Positions 1 through 5,675 of a stretch of 5,675 nt of DNA are shown here, piece after piece. A model generated the notes under the pieces. It did no database searches and was not told the DNA's origin. It was given only the letters and a program-made list of their open reading frames with translations. The stretch comes from Sediminibacterium ginsengisoli (lineage in GTDB: Bacteria; Bacteroidota; Bacteroidia; Chitinophagales; Chitinophagaceae): contig CALPSK010000068.1 of the NCBI GenBank assembly GCA_943326215.1, positions 1 to 5,675 of the forward strand, given 5' to 3'. Both the position numbers and the translations under genes were made by a program. Every line of letters starts with the position of its first letter. The first letter of the stretch is position 1.

Positions 1-1103
1 GTTCTTAAACCATGGTGCACAGAAGTTTTTCTGATATGTACATTTTCAAATAGTGCGCTTTCTAAAAATAAATTCGTGGTACTTGCTTTTACGCCAGAAC
101 CGAGTCCACCAAATACACCCGCAATACATAATGGTTTTTGCGTATCGCTTATCATTAAATCATTCGCAGTTAATGTTCTCTCTATGCCATCAAGTGTAGT
201 AAACTTAGTACCTGCTGGATATTTTTTTACTACAATGGTTTTATCTTTTATCTCTGCTGCATCAAATGCATGCAGCGGTTGTCCTGTTTCATGTAAAATA
301 TAATTCGTGATATCTACAATATTATTAATGCTTCGAACCCCAATAGCTTGTAATTTATTTTTTAACCAAGTTGGAGACTCTTTCACTGTAACACCTTCTA
401 TCACTACCCCCGTATATCTTTTACAACCTGCAGTATCTTCAATACTTACTTTAAAAGGCGCTGCCGATTTATCTTTACTTGCTTGTTTTTTGAATGGACT
501 AATAGCAGACACCGGTGATTCATGATAAGATAAATAAGCACAAACATCTTTAGCTACACCATAATGACTCATGGCATCCATTCTATTGGGCGTAAGACCA
601 ATTTCATAAATCCAATCTTCATAGGACTCATAAATACTTGAAACTAGCGTACCTGCTTTTACACTTGCATCTAAAACTATAATACCTGCATGATCATCGC
701 TTAAACCAATTTCATCTTCCGCACATATCATGCCCTCGCTTTGTTCTCCTCTAATTTTAGCAAGCTTCATGGTAATGGGCTCGCCTGCTTTAGGATAAAT
801 AGTAGTTCCAATAGTAGCCACTACTACTTTTTGTCCTACTGCTACATTGCTCGCCCCACAAACAATACCTAAGGGTTGGTCCTTACCAATATTTACCTTG
901 GTTAAATTTAATTTATCTGCACCTGGATGCTTTACCACTTCTAAAACCTCTCCCACTACCAAACCTGCAAGGCCTCCTTTGAAATTTTCATATTTTTCTA
1001 ATGACTCCACCTCAAGCCCAATAGAAGTTAAAATAATGGATAACTTTTCAGGGCTTACCTCCTGCGGTAAATATTCACTCAGCCAGCGATAACTAATCGT
1101 CAT
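1..1103 (-). CDS. pheT: Phenylalanine--tRNA ligase beta subunit, N-terminal 367 codons (3' end outside window)
   Basis: PheT is the beta subunit of the cytoplasmic alpha2beta2 phenylalanyl-tRNA synthetase. It binds tRNA-Phe and hydrolyses mischarged Tyr-tRNA-Phe, while PheS carries the aminoacylation site. The translation starts MTISYRWLSEYLP at 1103. An EMAP-II/OB-like tRNA-binding domain spans about residues 40-155 (GLVVGEVLEVVKHPGADKL near 47-65, IRGEQSEGMICAEDE near 117-131). Next come the NRMDAMSHYGVAKD segment (173-186) and the B3/B4 editing domain (about 215-367), with NNIVDITNY at 260-268, LHAFD at 277-281 and LESALFE at 347-353. By analogy with characterised PheT, H278 and E348 would belong to the editing pocket; that assignment is inference. 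Family members are roughly 800 residues, so less than half is present; the B5, catalytic-like and anticodon-binding domains lie beyond the left edge. The frame is open throughout, and the gene is divergent from dnaB. Identification is firm. Confidence 0.97.
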   Translation of the reverse strand, partial: MTISYRWLSEYLPQEVSPEKLSIILTSIGLEVESLEKYENFKGGLAGLVVGEVLEVVKHPGADKLNLTKVNIGKDQPLGIVCGASNVAVGQKVVVATIGTTIYPKAGEPITMKLAKIRGEQSEGMICAEDEIGLSDDHAGIIVLDASVKAGTLVSSIYESYEDWIYEIGLTPNRMDAMSHYGVAKDVCAYLSYHESPVSAISPFKKQASKDKSAAPFKVSIEDTAGCKRYTGVVIEGVTVKESPTWLKNKLQAIGVRSINNIVDITNYILHETGQPLHAFDAAEIKDKTIVVKKYPAGTKFTTLDGIERTLTANDLMISDTQKPLCIAGVFGGLGSGVKASTTNLFLESALFENVHIRKTSVHHGLR

Positions 1104-1126
1104 AGAACAATTTTATAGTATAGCTT

Positions 1127-1134
1127 CAAAAATA
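1127..1134 (-). promoter_or_regulatory. Candidate Bacteroidota -7 promoter element for pheT
   Basis: Read on the minus strand this is TATTTTTG, an exact match to TAnnTTTG, the -7 consensus of the Bacteroidota primary sigma factor. Transcription would begin roughly 5-8 bases downstream, giving a pheT leader of about 15-20 bases before the ATG at 1103. The -33 element (TTTG or TTG) is not clear: the nearest T-rich block (1158-1162, TTTTT on this strand) is 23 bases away, inside the right arm of a dyad. The position fits well, but a single eight-base match in AT-rich DNA can arise by chance. Confidence 0.5.
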
Positions 1135-1166
1135 CTAATTTTTAAGTGCTTTTAGTTAAAAACTAG
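1135..1166. repeat. AT-rich inverted repeat abutting the pheT promoter
   Basis: The left arm CTAATTTTTAA (1135-1145) and right arm TTAAAAACTAG (1156-1166) pair at 10 of 11 positions around a 10-base centre. The single mismatch (A1138/C1163) would be a U-G wobble in minus-strand RNA. The left arm ends directly against the -7 element at 1127-1134, and the right arm covers the expected -33 zone. A dyad in this position could be an operator for a dimeric regulator. It lies upstream of the predicted start site, so it should not be part of the pheT leader RNA. No regulator is identified, and AT-rich sequence makes such dyads less surprising. Confidence 0.4.
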
Positions 1167-1303
1167 GTGCAAAACCCGTTAATAACCCCCTTTTTTTGTG
1201 GATTTCATACGGCGAAGACCTGTGCACAACCCTATTGCAAAACTAAATTTCTTGAAGTCCTAATTTGGTTTGATTTTCGCAGTAAGAAAATTGGTCAATC
1301 ACT

Positions 1304-2872
1304 ATGTCTATCCCTAGTATAAATACAAACAGAACAAAGAAGAAAAATAGCAATATAGATATTAGTTCTATGATGTATGGAAAGATTCCACCACAAGCAA
1401 GAGAATTAGAAGAAGCGGTGTTGGGCGCCATACTCTTAGACAAAAGTGCATTCGATACCATTAGCGAAATTTTAAAGCCTGAATGTTTTTATGTAGAAGG
1501 GCATCAACTTATTTTTAGCGCCATGCAGGGCTTGCAACAAAAGAACATGCCTATTGACATGCTCACCATGGTGGAAGAATTAAAAATGCGTGAGCAGTTA
1601 GATATTATTGGTGGGGCTTACTATATTTCTAAATTAACTAATGTAGTTGTTTCTACTGCGAATATTGAAGCGCATGGTAGAATTGTTTTACAAAAATTTA
1701 TTCAAAGAGAATTAATTAGAATAAGTGGAGAAGTGATTGCAAATGCTTATGAAGATAGCACCGACGTTTTTGATTTACTAGATGATAGTGAAACAAAAAT
1801 GTTTAATATCACCAATAACTACTTGAAGAAAAACTTCGTGGATATTGGAGATGCCTTAGCACATGCTGTTACCCGTATCGATCAATTAAGAACAAAGAAA
1901 GATGAGATATCGGGTGTACCAAGTGGATTCACTTCATTGGATAGAATTACTTACGGATGGCAACCTACCGATTTAATTATTTTAGCAGCCCGTCCTTCTG
2001 TGGGTAAAACTGCCTTCGCCTTAAACCTAGCGCGTAATGCAGCATTACATCCTACTAAACCACAGGCCGTTGGATTTTTTAGTTTAGAGATGAGCGCTTC
2101 TCAATTAGTACAACGTATTTTAAGTGCGGAGAGTGAAATTAAAATGGAAAAAATTTCAAGAGGTAAATTAGAAGAATACGAATACCAACAATTACATAGC
2201 AAGGGTATTAAAAAATTAGAACAAGCCCCTATTTATATTGACGATACTGCTGCTTTAAATATTTTTGAATTTAGAGCAAAGGCAAGAAGACTTGTGAACA
2301 AACACCAAGTTAAAATAATCATCATTGACTACTTACAATTAATGAGTGGTTCGGGTGACAGAAATTCCAATCGTGAACAAGAGATTAGTAATATCTCAAG
2401 AAGTTTAAAAGCTTTAGCAAAGGAATTAAACATTCCTATTATTGCACTTTCTCAATTAAGTCGTGCGGTTGAAACTAGAAAAGAAAGCAAGATGCCTCAG
2501 TTGAGTGACTTACGTGAATCGGGTGCGATTGAGCAAGATGCGGATATGGTTATGTTTATTTACCGTCCTGAATACTACGAGGTAATGAGCAATGAGATGG
2601 GAGAAAGTACACAAGGCGAAACACATATTAGAATTGCCAAGCATAGAAATGGTCGATTAGATTTAATTAAACTAAGAGCGAATTTAGATATTCAACGATT
2701 CGAAGAATGGGAAGGTGATGCAGGCATACCAGGACTAGCCAGTAATTACAAACCTTTGCAACCCAGTTTAAATAGTGGTGGCACACCAGATGGCGGTAAG
2801 TTCTTTATTCAAGGAAGTAAAATGAATGAAGGCGAATTCGATGAAGGCATTAATGACGACCAACCGTTTTAA
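1304..2872 (+). CDS. dnaB: Replicative DNA helicase DnaB
   Basis: DnaB is the hexameric, ATP-driven 5'-3' helicase that unwinds the replication fork and recruits primase. The 522 residues hold a basic leader (about 1-22), the DnaB N-terminal primase-interacting domain (about 28-130, starting PPQARELEEAVLGAILLD), a linker helix (about 180-200), and a RecA-fold motor (about 203-470). Motor motifs are Walker A ARPSVGKT (229-236; K235, T236), FFSLEMS with the probable catalytic E262, Walker B IIIIDYLQLM (338-347; D342), ALSQLSR with Q384, SDLRESGAIEQDAD (401-414), and KHRNG (446-450), whose R448 is the likely arginine finger. No intein interrupts it. The ATG at 1304 keeps the basic leader; M23/M24 are possible later starts. 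Length is somewhat above the E. coli protein because of the leader and a flexible C-terminal tail ending NDDQPF. It is the first gene of a tight cluster, 13 bases ahead of rsmE. Confidence 0.98.
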   Translation: MSIPSINTNRTKKKNSNIDISSMMYGKIPPQARELEEAVLGAILLDKSAFDTISEILKPECFYVEGHQLIFSAMQGLQQKNMPIDMLTMVEELKMREQLDIIGGAYYISKLTNVVVSTANIEAHGRIVLQKFIQRELIRISGEVIANAYEDSTDVFDLLDDSETKMFNITNNYLKKNFVDIGDALAHAVTRIDQLRTKKDEISGVPSGFTSLDRITYGWQPTDLIILAARPSVGKTAFALNLARNAALHPTKPQAVGFFSLEMSASQLVQRILSAESEIKMEKISRGKLEEYEYQQLHSKGIKKLEQAPIYIDDTAALNIFEFRAKARRLVNKHQVKIIIIDYLQLMSGSGDRNSNREQEISNISRSLKALAKELNIPIIALSQLSRAVETRKESKMPQLSDLRESGAIEQDADMVMFIYRPEYYEVMSNEMGESTQGETHIRIAKHRNGRLDLIKLRANLDIQRFEEWEGDAGIPGLASNYKPLQPSLNSGGTPDGGKFFIQGSKMNEGEFDEGINDDQPF

Positions 2873-2885
2873 ATAAGTCGAAACT

Positions 2886-3587
2886 ATGTCGATACCTTAT
2901 TTTTACGAGCCTAGTATTTTGTCTGGCCAAACTAGTTTTACCTTAAATGAAATAAGCAGCAAGCATTGCGTTCAAGTGCTGAGAATGCAAGAAAATCAAA
3001 GAGTAGATATTACCAATGGTTTGGGCTATTTATTTGAAGCGACTATTCTCACAGCGCATAAAAAAAATACTATTGTACAAATACAATCGGAAAAATTTAT
3101 AGCAGCACCCTCACAAAAAATTACTTTGGGTATTGGGCTTCTAAAAAATCTTACTAGGTTAGAATGGCTATTAGAAAAAGCCACTGAGATGGGCGTATAT
3201 GAAATTATGCCGCTTTTATGCGAGCATACCTTATTTGAAAAATTTAAGTTGGAAAGGTTTCAAAATATTTTACAATCGGCCATGATACAAAGTCAGCAGG
3301 TTTGGTTGCCTCTTCTTGGAACACCTGTAAAATTCAAAGAAGCCATTCAAAATCAAAAACAAGCCCAGAAATTAATAGCGCACTGCGAAGCAGGTGATAA
3401 AGTAGATATCAAAAAAATAGAGACCAGCGCTGAATTACTATTATTAATTGGCCCCGAGGGCGATTTTTCTTCTACAGAAATAGAATTAGCCCTTACAAAT
3501 AATTTCCAGGCAATACATTTAGGGCCTACCAGACTTAGAACAGAAACAGCTGCCTTATTTGCTTTAAGTGTCTTAAAAAAATTCTAA
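2886..3587 (+). CDS. rsmE: 16S rRNA (uracil(1498)-N(3))-methyltransferase RsmE
   Basis: RsmE uses S-adenosylmethionine to methylate N3 of U1498 (E. coli numbering) in 16S rRNA of the small subunit, near the decoding centre. The 233 residues match the family's usual size of about 230-250. An N-terminal PUA-like RNA-binding domain covers about 1-70. The C-terminal SPOUT domain (about 76-233) contains the trefoil-knot signatures: GLLKNLTRLEWLLEKATEMGV (84-104), IGPEGDFSSTEIE (188-200) and LGPTRLRTETAAL (212-224). The Asp in GPEGDFS replaces the Gly of the common GPEGGFS form; I believe this is a normal variant in this phylum. The ATG at 2886 lies 13 bases after the dnaB stop without a Shine-Dalgarno sequence, so translation probably follows dnaB on one mRNA. 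The next gene starts 9 bases after its stop. Confidence 0.95.
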   Translation: MSIPYFYEPSILSGQTSFTLNEISSKHCVQVLRMQENQRVDITNGLGYLFEATILTAHKKNTIVQIQSEKFIAAPSQKITLGIGLLKNLTRLEWLLEKATEMGVYEIMPLLCEHTLFEKFKLERFQNILQSAMIQSQQVWLPLLGTPVKFKEAIQNQKQAQKLIAHCEAGDKVDIKKIETSAELLLLIGPEGDFSSTEIELALTNNFQAIHLGPTRLRTETAALFALSVLKKF

Positions 3588-3596
3588 TTTCAATCA

Positions 3597-4790
3597 ATGA
3601 ATATGGCTGCAAGCATTATTGAAGTAAATACCCCCTTATTAGAAAAAGAATTTCTAGAAATTAATGCTTCTTTAAATAAAAGCAATCCGAATTATATACG
3701 CCCCTTGGATAATGAAGTGAATCAGGTATTTGATCGTGGTCATAATAAATTATTCAAAGGAGGTGACGCTAAAAGATGGATAGCGAAAAATGAAGAAGGT
3801 ATTTGCACTGGTCGCATAGCTGCATTTTATTACGAGAGCTATAAAAATAAAGGCACTGAATTTCCTGTAGGTTGTGTAGGTTTTTTTGATTGCACGAATG
3901 ATCAAGCCACAGCGAATTTACTTTTTTCGACTGCTCAAAAATGGTTGAGTGAAAATGGTATGGAGGCCATGGATGGCCCTATAAATTTGGGCGATAGAGA
4001 TAAATGGTGGGGACTGATGGTCAAAGGATTTGACAAAGAACCCATGTATGGTATGTCTTTTAATCCAAGTTATTATGAAGCCCTTATCAGTAATTATGGT
4101 TTTCAAAATTATTATACCCAATATTATTACCAAAAGGATTTACGCGAGCCCCTTCCTCCTCGTTTTGAAGAGCGTTATAATAAATTTAAAGCTAAGCCCG
4201 ATTATTCAGCCCTGCATTTAGATAAAAATAATTTAGAAAAATTTGCAAAGGACTTTGTGCATATATACAATAGCGCCTGGGCACAACATGGAGAAGAAAA
4301 AGCCATTACCCTTGAACAAATATTAAAACTATTTAAAACTTTGAAAGCAGTAATGGACGAAAGAGTGATTTGGTTTGCTTATTACAAAGAAGAACCCATT
4401 GCGATGTTTATTAATATTCCAGATGTGAATCAGTACTTCAAATATTTCAATGGAAAGTTGGGGCTTCTTCAAAAACTACATTTACTTTGGATGAAGTTTA
4501 GAGGAAGCAATGATAAATTAACAGGTTTGGCTTTTGGAGTGGTACCTAAATACCAGGCCTTGGGCATTGATAGTTATTTAATTTATTGCTGCTATATCAT
4601 GCTGCATAAAATAAAATTGTATAGCGGTTACGAAATGGGCTGGGCTGCAGACTGGAATCCCAAAATGGTCAATATTTATAAAAGTTTAGACGCTCAACCT
4701 AGCAGAGAAATGGTCACTTTTAGACATATTTTTAACCCCAGCGTCCACCCTTTTGAAAGACATCCTCCTATGGATTATAGTGCAAAATAA
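3597..4790 (+). CDS. GNAT-fold acyltransferase-like protein of the YghO / bCerS-like type; substrate unknown
   Basis: This 397-residue soluble protein has no evident signal peptide or membrane segment. I recognise it from memory as belonging to the YghO/bCerS-like group, whose members carry GNAT-type folds and include the bacterial ceramide synthase of Caulobacter; this needs a profile search. Visible landmarks are RWIAKNEEGICTGRIAAFYY (60-79, a typical GNAT beta-strand pair), DGPINLGDRDKWWGLMVKGF (126-145), which looks like a group signature, an aromatic stretch FQNYYTQYYYQ (169-179), and GVVPKYQALGIDSYLIY (314-330), which resembles the acyl-CoA-binding motif A (V-P-x-x-x-x-x-G). The arrangement suggests two GNAT-like halves, about 5-185 and 205-380. 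The start at 3597 is 9 bases after rsmE; a second ATG at 3603 is equally possible. Co-transcription with dnaB and rsmE is likely, but those neighbours say little about its chemistry. The acyltransferase fold is probable; a sphingolipid role is only a hypothesis. Confidence 0.7.
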   Translation: MNMAASIIEVNTPLLEKEFLEINASLNKSNPNYIRPLDNEVNQVFDRGHNKLFKGGDAKRWIAKNEEGICTGRIAAFYYESYKNKGTEFPVGCVGFFDCTNDQATANLLFSTAQKWLSENGMEAMDGPINLGDRDKWWGLMVKGFDKEPMYGMSFNPSYYEALISNYGFQNYYTQYYYQKDLREPLPPRFEERYNKFKAKPDYSALHLDKNNLEKFAKDFVHIYNSAWAQHGEEKAITLEQILKLFKTLKAVMDERVIWFAYYKEEPIAMFINIPDVNQYFKYFNGKLGLLQKLHLLWMKFRGSNDKLTGLAFGVVPKYQALGIDSYLIYCCYIMLHKIKLYSGYEMGWAADWNPKMVNIYKSLDAQPSREMVTFRHIFNPSVHPFERHPPMDYSAK

Positions 4791-4893
4791 GGGCACGCAA
4801 TAAGGACCTAAATGGGGCTTTAACAATTAGGGGATAAGATTTATTTCCCCGGTGAATACTTTTGATTTTGAATGTGTATATTGCGCGTCAACT
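4791..4893. other. Intergenic region ahead of dnaX
   Basis: This 103-base spacer separates the dnaB-rsmE-acyltransferase cluster from dnaX. It contains a consensus -7 element (4857-4864), a weak dyad with 5-base arms GGGGA (4830-4834) and TCCCC (4846-4850), and one copy of a 15-base word that recurs inside dnaX (4811-4825). No convincing rho-independent terminator follows the acyltransferase gene, so read-through into dnaX is possible. No small gene is supported. Confidence 0.7.
4857..4864 (+). promoter_or_regulatory. Candidate Bacteroidota -7 promoter element for dnaX
   Basis: TACTTTTG is an exact match to the TAnnTTTG -7 consensus of Bacteroidota. It ends 29 bases before the dnaX ATG, so a start site 5-8 bases downstream would give a leader of roughly 20-25 bases. 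No clear TTTG or TTG lies 19-23 bases upstream, so the -33 half is missing or degenerate. It suggests that dnaX has its own promoter in addition to any read-through. Confidence 0.5.
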
Positions 4894-5675
4894 ATGGATA
4901 ATTTCGTCGTTTCAGCAAGAAAATATAGGCCCCAAAACTTTAATACAGTGGTGGGACAAGCGCCTATTACTACTACTTTAAAAAATGCCATTTTAAACAA
5001 TCATTTGGCGCATGCCTTTTTGTTTTGTGGACCAAGAGGAGTAGGTAAAACAACTTGCGCGCGTATTTTAGCCAAAACCATTAATTGTACCAGTATTACC
5101 AAGGAAGGAGAAGCTTGTAATACTTGCGAGTCTTGTGTTTCCTTTGAAAAAGGGGCAAGTTTAAATATTCATGAATTAGATGCGGCTTCTAATAATTCAG
5201 TGGATGATATTAGAACCCTAGTAGAGCAAGTGCGCTTTGCACCACAAGCAGGAAAATACAAAGTATATATAGTAGATGAGGTACACATGTTAAGTACCAG
5301 TGCCTTCAATGCCTTTTTGAAAACATTAGAAGAGCCACCACCCTATGCTATATTTATTCTAGCCACTACAGAAAAACATAAAATTCTTCCTACCATTTTA
5401 AGTCGTTGCCAAATTTTTGATTTTAGACGCATTACTTCTAATGATACAGTAGCACATTTAGAAGAAATTATTGGTAAAGAAAATATCAAGGCCGAAAAAA
5501 ACGCATTGCAATTGATTGCACAAAAAAGTGAAGGTTGTATGCGTGATGCCTTAAGTATTTTAGATAAAATTGTAAGTTTTTCTAATGGGGCTTTAACATA
5601 CGAGAACACACTTGAGCATTTAAATATTTTAGACGAGGCTTACTTTTTTAAATTACTAGACCACCTTACTAAACA
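4894..5675 (+). CDS. dnaX: DNA polymerase III subunit gamma/tau, N-terminal 260 codons (3' end outside window)
   Basis: DnaX is the ATPase of the clamp loader, which opens and loads the beta sliding clamp at primed sites; the tau form also tethers polymerase cores and DnaB. The opening MDNFVVSARKYRPQNF is typical of Bacteroidota DnaX. AAA+ features are Walker A GPRGVGKT (46-53; K52, T53), four zinc-binding cysteines C65, C75, C78 and C81, Walker B VYIVDEVHML (124-133; D128, E129), sensor 1 in FILATTEKHK (154-163), the SRC motif (170-172) whose R171 is the arginine finger acting on the neighbouring subunit, and sensor 2 in GCMRDALSILD (214-224; R217). All key residues are present. The C-terminal collar and any tau extension lie beyond the right edge, as would any gamma/tau frameshift site. 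An in-frame GTG at 4852 is unlikely as start because the extra residues look non-native. The gene is on the same strand as dnaB, 103 bases after the acyltransferase gene. Confidence 0.97.
   Translation, partial: MDNFVVSARKYRPQNFNTVVGQAPITTTLKNAILNNHLAHAFLFCGPRGVGKTTCARILAKTINCTSITKEGEACNTCESCVSFEKGASLNIHELDAASNNSVDDIRTLVEQVRFAPQAGKYKVYIVDEVHMLSTSAFNAFLKTLEEPPPYAIFILATTEKHKILPTILSRCQIFDFRRITSNDTVAHLEEIIGKENIKAEKNALQLIAQKSEGCMRDALSILDKIVSFSNGALTYENTLEHLNILDEAYFFKLLDHLTK

Larger units (their letters stand above)
1104..1303. other. Divergent intergenic region between pheT and dnaB
   Basis: This 200-base AT-rich spacer must hold the promoters for both divergent genes. The pheT side has a consensus -7 element and an adjoining dyad (separate entries). 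On the dnaB side I find no consensus -7 element, only two five-of-six matches to TAnnTTTG: TAAATTTC at 1244-1251 and TAATTTGG at 1261-1268. The second has a TTG at 1235-1237, 23 bases upstream, so it is the slightly better dnaB candidate. Two DnaA-box-like words lie at 1197-1205 and 1221-1229. A C5T7 homopolymer stretch sits at 1186-1197. No small gene is supported here, and no Shine-Dalgarno sequence precedes either start. Confidence 0.75.

Noticed and set aside
76..1092. Plus-strand open frames at 76-303, 307-525 and 847-1092
   Set aside because: They lie antisense to the continuous pheT reading frame and show no recognisable protein features.
1186..1197. C5T7 homopolymer run as a terminator or slippery site
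   Set aside because: No stem precedes the T run, it lies between divergent gene starts where no transcript needs to end, and it is not within a coding frame.
1243..1461. Minus-strand open frame of 72 codons overlapping the dnaB start
   Set aside because: Its lysine-rich antisense of the DnaB leader gives a phenylalanine run that looks like a membrane helix, but it overlaps conserved dnaB coding sequence and has no independent support.
3918..4221. Open frames at 3918-4133 (minus) and 4030-4221 (plus)
   Set aside because: Both overlap the acyltransferase-like gene in other frames, with low-complexity isoleucine-rich translations typical of AT-rich shadows.
4830..4850. Dyad GGGGA / TCCCC as a terminator for the acyltransferase transcript
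   Set aside because: The stem is only five base pairs with mismatches towards the loop, and no T tract follows; GGTGAA comes next. It is too weak to call a rho-independent terminator.
4852..4893. In-frame GTG at 4852 as an upstream dnaX start
   Set aside because: The extra 14 residues (VNTFDFECVYCAST) do not resemble DnaX, whereas MDNFVVSARKYRP from 4894 matches the usual N-terminus. The GTG also lies upstream of the predicted promoter element.
5343..5609. Minus-strand open frame of 88 codons
   Set aside because: It is antisense to the AAA+ domain of dnaX, whose frame is intact with all catalytic motifs.
4894..5675. Programmed frameshift producing the gamma form of DnaX
   Set aside because: I saw no A AAA AAG-type slippery site with a following hairpin in the visible part. 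In E. coli the site lies near codon 430, which would be outside this window.

Overview
The window is a block of chromosomal housekeeping genes, most likely from a member of the Bacteroidota. Four things support this. The base composition is AT-rich. None of the five starts has a convincing Shine-Dalgarno sequence. The Bacteroidota-type promoter -7 element TAnnTTTG occurs just upstream of pheT and dnaX. DnaB and DnaX also open in a way I recall from that phylum (a basic DnaB leader before MMYGKIPPQ; DnaX beginning MDNFVVSARKYRP). A freshwater or soil Chitinophagales-like lineage would fit, but I cannot settle the family from this sequence alone.

Layout: positions 1-1103 (minus strand) hold the N-terminal 367 codons of pheT, the beta subunit of phenylalanyl-tRNA synthetase, which runs off the left edge. 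A divergent intergenic region of 200 bases (1104-1303) carries a likely pheT promoter, an AT-rich dyad directly behind it, and two degenerate DnaA-box-like words nearer to dnaB. On the plus strand follow dnaB (replicative helicase, 1304-2872), rsmE (16S rRNA m3U1498 methyltransferase, 2886-3587) and a gene for a 397-residue GNAT-fold protein of the YghO/bCerS-like type (3597-4790). Gaps of 13 and 9 bases between these three suggest one transcript. After a 103-base gap with its own -7 element, dnaX (DNA polymerase III gamma/tau subunit) starts at 4894 and runs off the right edge after 260 codons.

Together the genes serve replication (the DnaB helicase and the clamp-loader ATPase) and translation (PheT, RsmE). 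The one gene of uncertain role is the acyltransferase-like protein. I see no mobile element, CRISPR array, tRNA or rRNA gene, toxin-antitoxin or defence system, and no frameshifted gene. The points most worth a second look are the SSB-like acidic tip on DnaB, the acyltransferase-like gene co-transcribed with replication genes, and the dyad that abuts the pheT promoter.
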